NCBI RefSeq assembly: GCF_963678865.1
Contig: NZ_OY787459.1
Span: 2,880,501 to 2,944,500, forward strand
Length of the DNA: 64,000 nt
Source: Maridesulfovibrio sp.
GTDB lineage: Bacteria > Desulfobacterota > Desulfovibrionia > Desulfovibrionales > Desulfovibrionaceae
Reading direction: 5' to 3'
The stretch's first letter is position 1. Every line of letters starts with the position of its first letter. Both the position numbers and the translations under genes were made by a program. The notes under the pieces are model-generated. The model was not told the DNA's origin. It saw only the letters and a list, made by a program, of their open reading frames with translations, and made no database searches. Shown here one piece after another: positions 7,009 to 15,836 of this stretch.

Positions 7009-8517
7009 TTACTGAATTTCCTTAACAGTGATCCAGCGGTCGGGGCGCGGGGTGAACTTGATGCCCTTGCCCTTGATCACGGCGTACATGTCCTGCTGGT
7101 AATGCAGGGGAATGGTGGATACCTCTTCGAGAGATATGCGGTTGATCTCCTGCAGAGCTTTTTCACGCTCGGCACGGTCCACGATATCTGCGGATGCGAT
7201 GAGTTTCTTGTCCAGCTCGGGGTTGGAGTAGGAAGCACCGTTGTATCCGCCCATACCTTTATCCTTGTCCACGGTGTGGAGCAGTTTTTCTGCGGAGCGG
7301 CCGAAGTCGTAGGAGCCGTCGAACCAGCCGATCAGGTAGAAGGGATACTTCTGGCTGGTGAGTTCGCTGAAGAAGATGGACTTGGGCTTAACATCGAGGT
7401 TGACCTTCAGGCCGACCTTGGCGAGGTATTTGGCAACAGCTTCACAGATTTTTTCATCGTTGATGTAACGGTCATTGGGACCGGCGATGGTGATTTCAAA
7501 GCCGTCTTTGTAGCCGGCTTCAGCCAGAAGCTGTTTGGCTTTTTCAGGATTATACTCAAGACGTTTAATGGATGCGTCGTAACCCACGGTGGCTGCATCG
7601 GGAATCTGATGAGCTTTGGTTGCCTGTCCGTGCATTACTTTTTCAATGATTTCATCTTCATTGATTGCAAGGGCAATGGCCTGACGTACGCGTATGTCAG
7701 CGTAGGGAGTGCCGGGTTTGTTGCCGATGGAGAGGAAGATGCAGCGGCGAGCGGGACGCTGGATCATTTCAACGGTAGGCATTTTGGCAATGCGGTCTGC
7801 CAGAGTCAGGGGTACACCGTTGACCAGATCTACCTGCTTGCCTGCCAGAGCGGCGAAACGGGTTGCTTCTTCAACGATGGGACGCATTTCAATGGTTTTG
7901 TATTTAGGTGCGCCTTCCCAGTAGTCGGGGTTGGCATGCATGCGCAGGTATGAACCTTTAACCCACTCATCAAAGATGTAGGCACCTGTTCCGATAGGCT
8001 TGGTGTTGTAGTCGCCATCATCACGTTTGAGGGAAGATTCTTTGTCTACGATGAAGTTCTGGTGCATGGTTTCTGCGAACCAGGGTACAGGCTTTACGGT
8101 TTTGAAAATTACTGTGTACTTGTCCGGGGTTTCCATGGATGCGATGGCGTTACCGAAGTTAAGCAGCTTGGAGTACTTGGAGTTCTTCATGCGTTCGAAG
8201 GTGAAGACAACGTCATCTGCGTTAAAATCATTGCCGTTGTGGAATTTTACACCCTTGCGCAGTTTGAATTCCCATGTGTTGGCGTCGATACGCTTCCATT
8301 CTGTTGCCAGAGCGGGAACGAGTTTGCCGTTCTTGCGCTGGAGCAGGCCATCGAAGAAGTTGGACATGTAAGAGAAGTTGGCGTCGGAAGAGTGCGCCTG
8401 CGGGTTCATGGATAGGGGCGGAGCGTCCGTTGCAATGGTCAGGTCAGCCTTGGCCATGGCAAGGGAGGGCAGTGTGAGCATTGCGACGAGAGCCGCAACA
8501 ACAGCCAAACGTTTCAT
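7009..8517 (-). CDS. dppA: Peptide ABC transporter periplasmic substrate-binding protein (SBP family 5)
   Basis: This 502-residue exported binding protein would capture peptides in the periplasm for the DppBCDF transporter. A signal peptide is visible at residues 1-22 (MKRLAVVAALVAMLTLPSLAMA, AxA-type cleavage). The mature part opens DLTIATDAPPLSMNPQAHSS, typical of SBP_bac_5, with WEFKLRKGVKFHNG and DVVFTFERMK further on. The start at 8517 is preferred over one 57 bases upstream, because GGAGG precedes it and the signal peptide begins there. In this operon it is the third gene, after both ATPases. Confidence 0.93.
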   Translation of the reverse strand: MKRLAVVAALVAMLTLPSLAMAKADLTIATDAPPLSMNPQAHSSDANFSYMSNFFDGLLQRKNGKLVPALATEWKRIDANTWEFKLRKGVKFHNGNDFNADDVVFTFERMKNSKYSKLLNFGNAIASMETPDKYTVIFKTVKPVPWFAETMHQNFIVDKESSLKRDDGDYNTKPIGTGAYIFDEWVKGSYLRMHANPDYWEGAPKYKTIEMRPIVEEATRFAALAGKQVDLVNGVPLTLADRIAKMPTVEMIQRPARRCIFLSIGNKPGTPYADIRVRQAIALAINEDEIIEKVMHGQATKAHQIPDAATVGYDASIKRLEYNPEKAKQLLAEAGYKDGFEITIAGPNDRYINDEKICEAVAKYLAKVGLKVNLDVKPKSIFFSELTSQKYPFYLIGWFDGSYDFGRSAEKLLHTVDKDKGMGGYNGASYSNPELDKKLIASADIVDRAEREKALQEINRISLEEVSTIPLHYQQDMYAVIKGKGIKFTPRPDRWITVKEIQ

Positions 8518-8558
8518 GGGGTCTACCTCCAGAATAAGTTTATCTTTTTTCATGCCGC

Positions 8559-9524
8559 TTAGTACAAGTGGCATGAAGCCTGATGCCCCTCACCGAAGTT
8601 CGTGGCAACGGGTGTTTCCTGTGAACATATATCCATCGCTTTCGGGCAGCGGGTATGGAACCTGCAGCCGGAAGGGGGATTGATAGGGCTGGGAACATCC
8701 CCGGTCAGGATTTGCCTGTTTTTGGTCCGGCGCGGGTCCGGGACCGGAACGGCAGATAGCAGTGCCTGCGTGTAGGGATGCTTGGGGTTGCTGTAGATGT
8801 CGGTGTAGGAACCGGTCTCCACAACTTTACCCAGATACATGACCACAATGCGGTCACAGATGTATTCCACAACTGCGAGGTCGTGGGAAATAATGAGCAG
8901 GGAAAGGTCGAACTGCTTTTTCAGGTCCATGAGCAGGTTGATGATCTGGGCCTGAATGGATACATCAAGGGCGGAAACAGGTTCGTCACCGATGATCACC
9001 GATGGGTTCAGGGCCAGTGCGCGGGCAATGCCCAGACGCTGTCTTTGCCCGCCGGAGAATTCGTGCGGGTAGCGCATACCCTGATCCGGGTTCATGCCTA
9101 CTGTTTTAAGCAGGAAGGCAAGCCTGTCAGCGCGTTCGCTGCCCTTGTACATGCCGTGCACGTCCATGGGGTTTGAGAGAATCTGGTTCACGTTCATGCG
9201 CGGGTTGAGCGAAGAGTATGGGTCCTGAAAGATGAGCTGCATTTCCCGGCGCAAGGCTCGCATCTCCTTGGCAGACATCTCGCCCATGTCGCGTCCCTGC
9301 CAGCGCACGGTACCAAAAGTGGGTTCGATGAGGCGCATCATGGCCAGTCCGGCAGTGGACTTACCGCAGCCGGATTCACCGACGATGCCCAGAGTTTCCC
9401 CTTTACGCAGTTCTATATCAATGCCGTCCACCGCGTAGACATAGCCTTGAACGCGGGAGAGGATTCCTTTTCTGATGGGGAAGTGGACCTTGAGGTCCTC
9501 TGCTTGCAATAAAAATTCAGACAT
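8559..9524 (-). CDS. dppF: Dipeptide/oligopeptide ABC transporter ATPase, DppF/OppF type
   Basis: This 321-residue ATPase has Walker A GESGCGKST, signature FSGGQRQRLGIARALALNP, Walker B VIIGDEPVSALDVS and switch His in LLIISHDLAVVEY. The C-terminal oligopeptide-transporter extension contains the cysteine cluster CRFHTRCPKAMDIC, which in DppD/F/OppD/F proteins can hold an iron-sulfur cluster. It is 3 bases from dppD upstream and 41 bases from the dppA start. Gene order D-F-A-B-C is unusual, since the binding protein is normally first. Confidence 0.92.
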   Translation of the reverse strand: MSEFLLQAEDLKVHFPIRKGILSRVQGYVYAVDGIDIELRKGETLGIVGESGCGKSTAGLAMMRLIEPTFGTVRWQGRDMGEMSAKEMRALRREMQLIFQDPYSSLNPRMNVNQILSNPMDVHGMYKGSERADRLAFLLKTVGMNPDQGMRYPHEFSGGQRQRLGIARALALNPSVIIGDEPVSALDVSIQAQIINLLMDLKKQFDLSLLIISHDLAVVEYICDRIVVMYLGKVVETGSYTDIYSNPKHPYTQALLSAVPVPDPRRTKNRQILTGDVPSPINPPSGCRFHTRCPKAMDICSQETPVATNFGEGHQASCHLY

Positions 9525-9527
9525 AGG

Positions 9528-10526
9528 CTAGTGGGGGATATGCAGCCAGCAGCGAACCGCGTGGCTAGCGTTGATTTCAGTTAGTTCCGGTTCTTTCTGA
9601 CTGCAGATAGGCATGGCCTCCGGGCAGCGTTCACAGAACTTGCAGCCCTTTGGAAGGTTGTAGAGGCTGGGGACCATCCCTTTGATTTCATTAAGCCGTT
9701 CAAATTTGCCTGCGGTGCGGCGGCCCAGAACCGGAGTGGAGTTGAGCAGCCCTCTTGTGTATGGATGCAGGGTGTTTTCAAAAAGTTCTATGGTATCGGC
9801 CTGTTCTACCACCTTGCCCGCATACATAACCACGATGGAATCAGCTGTTTCGGCAATAACGCCGAGGTCGTGGGTGATCATTTCCACTGCGGTGCCGAAG
9901 TCGTCTTTTAATTTAATGATCAAGTCCAGAATCTGGGCCTGAACGGTCACGTCCAGTGCTGTGGTCGGTTCGTCGGCAATGAGTACTTCCGGATCGCAGG
10001 ACAGGGCCATGGCAATCATGACCCGCTGGCGCATACCGCCGGAAAGCTGGTGCGGGTATTCACCTATCCTTGCTTCCGGGGCTGGAATCTGGACTTTGGC
10101 CAGCATTTCAGTAGATGCGTCCCGTGCTTCTTTTTTGTTCATATTCCTATGCAGGATGAACATTTCTGAAAGCTGGTCGCCGATGGTGAATACCGGGTTG
10201 AGGGAGGTCATGGGCTCCTGGAAGATCATGGAAATCCTGTTGCCCCTGATATGGCGCATTTCAGCCATGCTCAGTTTGGTCAGGTCCTGTCCGTCAAACA
10301 TGATTTCGCCACCGACGATTTTACCGGGAGGGCTGGGTACCAGTCTCATAACCGATTGTGCGGTGACGCTTTTCCCGCAACCGGATTCACCAACAACCCC
10401 AAGGACCTTTCCTTTTCTGAGGGAGAATGTGGCGCCGTCTACTGCTTTGGCTGTGCCGTCGGAAGAGAAAAAGTAGGTTTGAAGATTGCGTATCTTCAAA
10501 ATTTCATTTTTGGCAATTTGTTCCAT
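9528..10526 (-). CDS. dppD: Dipeptide/oligopeptide ABC transporter ATPase, DppD/OppD type
   Basis: This 332-residue ATPase heads the peptide-uptake operon. It shows Walker A GESGCGKSVT, signature LSGGMRQRVMIAMAL, Walker B VLIADEPTTALDVT and the C-terminal cysteine motif CKFCERCPEAMPIC. It forms a heterodimer with the DppF-type protein encoded next. Upstream lies a 158-base gap with an inverted repeat and then the probable regulator gene in the same orientation. Confidence 0.92.
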   Translation of the reverse strand: MEQIAKNEILKIRNLQTYFFSSDGTAKAVDGATFSLRKGKVLGVVGESGCGKSVTAQSVMRLVPSPPGKIVGGEIMFDGQDLTKLSMAEMRHIRGNRISMIFQEPMTSLNPVFTIGDQLSEMFILHRNMNKKEARDASTEMLAKVQIPAPEARIGEYPHQLSGGMRQRVMIAMALSCDPEVLIADEPTTALDVTVQAQILDLIIKLKDDFGTAVEMITHDLGVIAETADSIVVMYAGKVVEQADTIELFENTLHPYTRGLLNSTPVLGRRTAGKFERLNEIKGMVPSLYNLPKGCKFCERCPEAMPICSQKEPELTEINASHAVRCWLHIPH

Positions 10527-10613
10527 TTGAGGTGGTCTCGTAATTCTTTTGAAGTGACTGAAATGTCAAATTAGTAAAAAAGTTGCGCTTTAGTCAAACA
10601 AAAAGACGTCATA

Positions 10614-10636
10614 TGGTTTAAAAAAAAATTAAACCA
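10614..10636. promoter_or_regulatory. Inverted repeat in front of the dpp operon
   Basis: TGGTTTAA (10614-10621) and TTAAACCA (10629-10636) flank an A-only 7-base spacer. It lies between the regulator stop and dppD start. It could be an operator for the operon or the terminator of the regulator gene; the T tract falls in the loop rather than after the stem, which favours an operator. Confidence 0.4.
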
Positions 10637-10684
10637 CATCCGGCAAGTCTATTATTACAGCATTTTAAGCGACATTTACACTTT

Positions 10685-11716
10685 TTAGAAAAGCTTGAAA
10701 TCCGGTGTAGACATCAGTTCATCCATGGCTTCTTCGAAGATGTGCCCTACTTTCCAGCGGGAGAACTTCTCGGAAACGTAATTGCTGAATGCTTCCGGGC
10801 GGGCAGGGGAGTTTTCCGGGGTAACTGCTTTTTTACACATTTCGACTTCTGTGTTGAATAGTTTTAGCAGAGCCGGAGCACTGGTGGAGAATCCTTCAAG
10901 GTTATGCTGGTCGTAGGGGTTGTTGAATGTATGGCGGGTGTTTCCGGTGAAGTTCAGGGCCGGCTTTTTGCCGTAGGCATCCTGAATAAGAAACTCAAAT
11001 ATAGAGCAGCGGTCAGTTATGAGCAGGGAGTGCTGTTCCGGGAATTTAATGGCACAGGAGGCCGCATTTGCCATGTACTGGGCGTAGTACTGCAGTTTGC
11101 CCATGTCGTTGTCGGCTATGCTTTGGGTGATGATTTTGTCCAAGGCCTCATTCAAGCATTCCCGGCACATATAGGTGGTTATGGTCTGCCCGTTTCTGCA
11201 ATTCTCTTCAAACAGGCGCAGTCGTTCGCGCACAACATTCCCGGTCAGTTCGTAAAGGAATCTTTCGGCCTCGCCGTCCAATTCAAGCTGGAATTCTTTG
11301 AGCATGTACAAACGGTAAGGCTGGTAAATACCGCTGGGGCGGTCTTTGACAACTATCTTTGCGCCGCCCATCTGCTCCAGAACTACGAGCATCAACTCGA
11401 AATAGAGCCTGTCGTAGTGGGGCATGAGCGGGCCTTCGATTTTGCGTTTGCGGTTATTGTTCAAAATGGCCGGGATGTCGTGTTTGTTTAGGGGCTGGTA
11501 GTCGTATTCGGCTAGAACGGCATTTATATCCGTGATGCGTTGGTTCAGGGCCAGCAGGATAGAGGCGATTTTATCCTTGCCCGGATGGTTGATCATATTC
11601 TTGCTTAGTTTGGTCAGATATGTATTGGATACGCCGGATAAATTGCTGATATTATTCAGGTTCATGCCGCTATCAGCAATAATGTCAGTGAGGGTGTCAG
11701 GATATTTTCTCATCAT
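10685..11716 (-). CDS. HTH transcriptional regulator, probable controller of the dpp operon
   Basis: This 343-residue protein has an N-terminal helix-turn-helix of the lambda-repressor/XRE kind (residues ~14-60, LNNISNLSGVSNTYLTKLSK). A long, mainly helical region follows with no enzyme motif that I recognise. It includes a scattered Cys pair (CRNGQTITTYMCREC, ~170-185) that could bind metal. It sits directly upstream of dppD in the same direction and divergent to the racemase gene, so it may control either or both. The effector is unknown. It could equally be an autorepressor unrelated to peptide uptake. Confidence 0.6.
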   Translation of the reverse strand: MMRKYPDTLTDIIADSGMNLNNISNLSGVSNTYLTKLSKNMINHPGKDKIASILLALNQRITDINAVLAEYDYQPLNKHDIPAILNNNRKRKIEGPLMPHYDRLYFELMLVVLEQMGGAKIVVKDRPSGIYQPYRLYMLKEFQLELDGEAERFLYELTGNVVRERLRLFEENCRNGQTITTYMCRECLNEALDKIITQSIADNDMGKLQYYAQYMANAASCAIKFPEQHSLLITDRCSIFEFLIQDAYGKKPALNFTGNTRHTFNNPYDQHNLEGFSTSAPALLKLFNTEVEMCKKAVTPENSPARPEAFSNYVSEKFSRWKVGHIFEEAMDELMSTPDFKLF

Positions 11717-11850
11717 GTGTGTGGGTTGCGGGTTGATTGCTCTTCAAGTTGGATGTATTGGTGTTAACAAAAAAAGTAATAAAGGTTAAATTTTTTTTGC
11801 ACTGAAGTTTTGCGCGATTATAATTTTGTAAAAAAGGGTAATTTTTTCTC
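11717..11850. promoter_or_regulatory. Divergent promoter region, regulator/racemase
   Basis: This AT-rich 134-base gap separates two divergent start codons. GTTAACAAAAAAAGTAATAAA followed by GGTTAA (about 11762-11788) gives facing GTTAAC/GGTTAA half sites that could serve as an operator. No clear -35/-10 pair stands out on either strand. Confidence 0.35.
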
Positions 11851-12930
11851 ATGGTTTCCACTGAAAATGTTATCGGAGTGATCGGCGGACTCGGCAACGA
11901 GGCTATGGTTGATCTGGCAAAGAAAATCCAGTTTGTTCCAGGATATGCTCAAAATTCTTATGTTTTTTACGGTAATTCAAGGCTGGCATACAAGCCGCAT
12001 GAGGTTGGACAGCCGTGGAAACCGGAGGATGAGCCGGAGCTACGCAAAAAAGCCACAGCCGAGCATTCAGCACGAATTATGCATTTTCTTGGCTGCGGCA
12101 CGGTGGGACTGGCCTGCAACAGCGCCCATGAACTTTTCCGTGAGGTCATGCCCGCTCTACCGTTGACGTTTGTTGATATGATCTACGAGACCGCGCAGTC
12201 TTTGAGCGGGATCGGAACAAAGGTGCTGGTGCTCGGAGTGGACAGTTTAGTTAATTCCGGTCTTTATCACCGCGCTCTTGATCAGTACGGTGTGCAGGCG
12301 GTCAGTCCTTCGGCACAGAACATGGTTAAAGTAATGTCTTCTATTTATGATACCGGATTCGGTATTAAAACAGCCAAGATCACCCCGGAAGCTGAAAAAA
12401 TGCTTTGTGAAGTTATTACGGACGAGTGTGAGCGGCAGGGCTGCAGGGCGGTGGTACTGGGCTGCACCGAACTCCCTTTGGCATTGACCGCTGAAAGCTG
12501 TGCCTGTTTTAAGAGGGATAGCTTAATTCCCCATGATGTGAAGATTGTGGATGCCTCGGCTGTTTTGGCTGGTTCTCTCGTGGAATCCGCATGTGCGGGG
12601 CATCTTCCAGAGTCGGATTTAGATTTTTCCCCAACTGTAAATACCGATTGGTTTTCTCCTGCGGTATTTATTCTCGATACGCTTGAAGAGCTGGTGGAAG
12701 TTCAATCTGAAATTATCAGGCTGACTGTCAAGCATCTGGATGAAAAGGGAACAAGGCTGAAAGGTAGTTATATGCATCTGCCGACTCTTTTCGCAGTAGG
12801 GAATCCTCCCGAATTTTTTTCTCGTGCAAAGGCTTTGTCAGGGTCTGTTAGTGGAATGCATGAAAATTGGAAATGTTCTTTAGCTGATATTTTGGAAGAG
12901 AATTTTAGTTCCATGTCCGGTTGTTTTTAG
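11851..12930 (+). CDS. Aspartate/glutamate racemase family protein with C-terminal extension
   Basis: This 359-residue protein has an N-terminal Asp/Glu racemase fold. VIGVIGGLGNEAMVDL opens it, the first catalytic-type cysteine is Cys89 in LACNSAHELF, and the second is Cys205 in VLGCTELPLAL. The pair would carry out PLP-independent proton exchange at the alpha carbon of an acidic amino acid. The family is normally ~230-240 residues, so the last ~115 residues (from about VNTDWFSPAVFILDTLEEL) are an addition I cannot assign. It is divergent from the regulator and peptide-uptake operon, suggesting a joint role in using peptides with D- or acidic residues. Racemase is firm as a family; substrate is not known. 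Confidence 0.8.
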   Translation: MVSTENVIGVIGGLGNEAMVDLAKKIQFVPGYAQNSYVFYGNSRLAYKPHEVGQPWKPEDEPELRKKATAEHSARIMHFLGCGTVGLACNSAHELFREVMPALPLTFVDMIYETAQSLSGIGTKVLVLGVDSLVNSGLYHRALDQYGVQAVSPSAQNMVKVMSSIYDTGFGIKTAKITPEAEKMLCEVITDECERQGCRAVVLGCTELPLALTAESCACFKRDSLIPHDVKIVDASAVLAGSLVESACAGHLPESDLDFSPTVNTDWFSPAVFILDTLEELVEVQSEIIRLTVKHLDEKGTRLKGSYMHLPTLFAVGNPPEFFSRAKALSGSVSGMHENWKCSLADILEENFSSMSGCF

Positions 12931-12977
12931 TCTGTAACCGTATTAATCGGAAAATTCGAATCTTCCATGGTGAATTT

Positions 12978-13016
12978 AGTCCTCTCTCCGGAAAAGCCGG
13001 GGGGAGGACTATTTAT
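12978..13016 (+). terminator. Intrinsic terminator after the racemase gene
   Basis: AGTCCTCTCTCCGG (12978-12991) pairs with CCGGGGGGAGGACT (12997-13010), with two G-T pairs, and is followed by ATTTATTT. Confidence 0.8.
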
Positions 13017-13299
13017 TTCTACAGGAAGCCACCTCTGTGTCGGCAAAAGATTACCTGCATTATGCCTCCCCATGTCTCAGGAATTTTTTAAGTCAGATTT
13101 TAGAATTTCTTTCACCACTCTCAATGCGGTTCTTTTTGTCCGATTGTTATGCAAGGTCATTCCTTTTGGCAGGCGATACATACTTTTTTGTAACATATTT
13201 TTTTATGATAGTTATCTTGAAATGCCTTGTTGTCTCGTGTAAACCAAAAAGTGTTGTAAATTTAAGGTGTAGTTTGTGATCAATTGACAGGAGAAACGT
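13017..13299. other. AT-rich gene-free gap before the biosynthetic/export operon
   Basis: No convincing gene is present. The short open frames here lack ribosome sites and one runs across the terminator. The gap should contain the promoter for the eight-gene operon; only the Shine-Dalgarno CAGGAGAA just before 13300 is clear. Confidence 0.5.
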
Positions 13300-14193
13300 A
13301 TGAACGGTTGGGTATTATATGTTGGGGAGCCTGTTACAGAGCTTCTTAGATTGCAGGAAACAGCCAAGGCTGCTGGATTTGATATTTCTATAGTAGATCC
13401 GTGGAAAGTTGAGATAATGGTATCAGATAAGCAGACCGCTTATGTGGACGGCACCGAAATTGCGTTGCCGGACTTTGCTCTTGCCGGGTTTGTCAGCAAT
13501 GCCAGCTATCATAATGTCTCTCTTCTCAGGCAGTTGGAAAGCAAAGGTGTCCTTTGCGTAAACAAAGCTTCTACTCTCACAAAGACCAAGGACAAGCTTT
13601 TAACCTTGCAACTCCTGTCCGCCCACGGAATTCCCGTTCCCAAGACATTGCTGCTTTCCTATCCCTGCAACACCGACATGATTGAAAAAGAATTCGGATA
13701 TCCACTTGTCGTCAAGGTTATCGGTGGGTCCAAGGGTAACGGTGTTGCGTTGGTTGATTCAGCCAAGCAATTGAATAACATGGTTCAGATGTTTGAAGCC
13801 GGCGGGATTCAGGAAGACGTCCTGATTCAGGAATTTATCGAAACAAGCCGCGGACGCGATGTGCGTATCCTGATTGTTGATCATAAACCGGTTTCCGCAA
13901 TGATTAGAAGCAATTCCCGCAAGGACGGGTTTAAGTCCAATTATTCCGCAGGCGGGCAGGTGAATTCTTTCGACCTGACTCCGGAAATGGAAGAGCTGGC
14001 TGTCCGGGTCAGCAATGTGCTTGAACTTAATATCGGCGGTATCGATTTGTTATTTACCGAAGACGGTTTTAAAGTTTGTGAGGCTAATTCAATTCCCGGT
14101 TTTGAGGGGATGGAGAAGGCTTGCGACATCAATGTCCCGGCTGAAATTTTAAAAAGTATCGCCCGGCAGTTGAAGGAACGGAAACAGGGGTAA
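13300..14193 (+). CDS. ATP-grasp ligase, RimK/LysX-like
   Basis: This 297-residue ATP-grasp protein would join a carboxylate, via an acyl-phosphate, to an amine. It matches the RimK-type layout. A preATP-grasp domain covers residues ~1-95. The ATP-binding region contains TKTKDKLLTLQLLSAHGIPV, PLVVKVIGGSKGNGVALV and IQEFIETSRGRDVRILIV. The Mg-binding end is IGGIDLLF followed by KVCEANSIPGFEGMEKA. RimK/LysX relatives add glutamate or other amino acids to a protein or small-molecule acceptor. It begins a closely spaced operon, with the GH3-like synthetase 12 bases downstream. Family is sure; acceptor and donor are unknown, and a carrier-protein-type acceptor is not visible nearby. Confidence 0.88.
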   Translation: MNGWVLYVGEPVTELLRLQETAKAAGFDISIVDPWKVEIMVSDKQTAYVDGTEIALPDFALAGFVSNASYHNVSLLRQLESKGVLCVNKASTLTKTKDKLLTLQLLSAHGIPVPKTLLLSYPCNTDMIEKEFGYPLVVKVIGGSKGNGVALVDSAKQLNNMVQMFEAGGIQEDVLIQEFIETSRGRDVRILIVDHKPVSAMIRSNSRKDGFKSNYSAGGQVNSFDLTPEMEELAVRVSNVLELNIGGIDLLFTEDGFKVCEANSIPGFEGMEKACDINVPAEILKSIARQLKERKQG

Positions 14194-14205
14194 TGGAGGC
14201 AGCTT

Positions 14206-15825
14206 ATGCTGGTAGAAGATATATACGCGCTGGGTGACAGAGAACTTTTTCCGAAATATCTTTCATTGTGTGAGAATCCGCAGGCCGTTCAGGAACAGCT
14301 TCTGCGTGATATTCTGGAAGAAAACAAGGACACCGCTCTGGGTAAAAAATATGGTTTCTCCAAAATTGAATCTGTTGAAGACTTTCAGAAAAGTCTTCCT
14401 GTTTCCGGCTGGGACGATATTAAGAGCCTGAGCCGGAAAATGGAATTGGGGGAAAAGGACCAGCTTTTCGCCGGACAGCCCAAATATTTTATTGTCACCA
14501 GCGGTACTACTGGAAAATGCAAATACCTGCCGGAAAGTTTTCTTGGCCAGAAAGCGAAGTCCATAACCAGTAAATTACGGCGCATGGTCATTATTTCCGG
14601 GACTCCGGCAGCTCTGGCCGGTAAAATTTTTACCATTTCGAACAGCGCGGGTATTGGGAAGGTGGATTGCGGAATTCCCTTTGGATACGCATCCGGTGTG
14701 ACTTTGATGGAAACACCTGCAGCCCTGCGCAGCAAGGTTGCCTATCCTTTGGATATCTTGAATATTCAGGATCAGGATACACTTGATTATTCCCTGATGC
14801 GTTTTGCCATTGAACAGAATGTTACTGCAATTATCGGCAACAATGCAGGCCGGATGGAAAAACTTATCCTCATGGCGCAGAAAAAAGCCGAGGAAATTAT
14901 CAATGATATTGAGCAAGGAACATTAAGTGTTTCCGTAAATCTTGATTCCGGGTTGCTGGATTCCCTTTCCATGGAACCCAATCCTCAACGGGCTGAAGAG
15001 CTGCGCGCAATGCTTGCAGCAGGACGGCCGTTTCTGCCGGTATCATACTGGCCTGATCTGGCTGTGTTTACCTGCTGGCTTGGCGGCTCTGTCGGACGGT
15101 ATGTGCAGGGGGTAAAGCCTCTCCTCGGCGAACAGGTGCAGTACAAGGATTGCGGTTATGGCGCCAGTGAGGGCAAGTTCAACATTCCCATGAAGATGGA
15201 CGAACCTGCGGGCACTCTTGCTTTGCTGGCCGCATTCTATGAATTTGAGTCCCTTGATGATGACGGCAGAATATATCAGGCCCACGAACTTGAAGACGGC
15301 AGGCAGTACAAAATCATCATTACTACTTTTTCCGGTCTTTACCGTTATGATTTGAAGGATATAATTGAAGTTCGAGGGTTTACCGGGAAGACCCCCAACA
15401 TCTTCTTTGTCAACAAAACAAAGGATGTGGGCAATATCTGCGGCGAAAAACTTTCTGCTCAAAGCGTGATTGAAGCTGTGGAAGGTTTGGCCCCGAAGCA
15501 CGGTGTGGCAGTCAAGCATTTCTGTGCCGTGGCTGATGTGGAGAACAGCAGATACGACATCTGCATGGAGCTTGACGGCGACACCGCTCCTTCAGAAGCA
15601 TTTGCTGCCGAGCTTGATGCAATTTTCAGCGAAGGAATTGTCTACATTGCCAAACGCAGGCAGGAGCTACTTTTCGCTCCCCGGATTCTGGTTATGGAAA
15701 AAGGGTGGCAGGAGGCTTTGTATGCGGAAAAAACAGGTGGCAGCATTTCCATTGCCCAGATTAAGCTTCCAGTCATTTATGATAAGATACCGCAGCCTGA
15801 TTTTGTTGCGTCCATAATTGAATAA
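14206..15825 (+). CDS. GH3-family acyl-adenylating amide synthetase
   Basis: This 539-residue protein belongs to the GH3 branch of the ANL adenylating enzymes. Plant members join hormones such as jasmonate or auxin to amino acids. The ATP-binding P-loop reads VTSGTTGKCKYLPES, with Thr98-Lys104. A later acceptor/adenylate-binding stretch is KDCGYGASEGKFN, and the hinge region is TTFSGLYRYDLKDIIEV followed by KTKDVGNICGEKLS. The usual product is an N-acyl amino acid formed through acyl-AMP. GH3 proteins are uncommon in bacteria. Here it lies between an ATP-grasp ligase and a putative lipid-handling amidase, then exporters, so an acyl-amide product is a reasonable inference. The acyl substrate cannot be read from sequence. 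Confidence 0.85.
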   Translation: MLVEDIYALGDRELFPKYLSLCENPQAVQEQLLRDILEENKDTALGKKYGFSKIESVEDFQKSLPVSGWDDIKSLSRKMELGEKDQLFAGQPKYFIVTSGTTGKCKYLPESFLGQKAKSITSKLRRMVIISGTPAALAGKIFTISNSAGIGKVDCGIPFGYASGVTLMETPAALRSKVAYPLDILNIQDQDTLDYSLMRFAIEQNVTAIIGNNAGRMEKLILMAQKKAEEIINDIEQGTLSVSVNLDSGLLDSLSMEPNPQRAEELRAMLAAGRPFLPVSYWPDLAVFTCWLGGSVGRYVQGVKPLLGEQVQYKDCGYGASEGKFNIPMKMDEPAGTLALLAAFYEFESLDDDGRIYQAHELEDGRQYKIIITTFSGLYRYDLKDIIEVRGFTGKTPNIFFVNKTKDVGNICGEKLSAQSVIEAVEGLAPKHGVAVKHFCAVADVENSRYDICMELDGDTAPSEAFAAELDAIFSEGIVYIAKRRQELLFAPRILVMEKGWQEALYAEKTGGSISIAQIKLPVIYDKIPQPDFVASIIE

Positions 15826-15836
15826 GGGAAGCTGTG

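Noticed and set aside
7006..7953. 315-codon open frame on the plus strand opposite the peptide-binding protein
   Set aside because: Shadow of a well-supported gene on the other strand; no family match and no ribosome site.
12967..13242. Short plus-strand frame after the racemase
   Set aside because: Runs through a clear terminator and has no similarity that I recognise.
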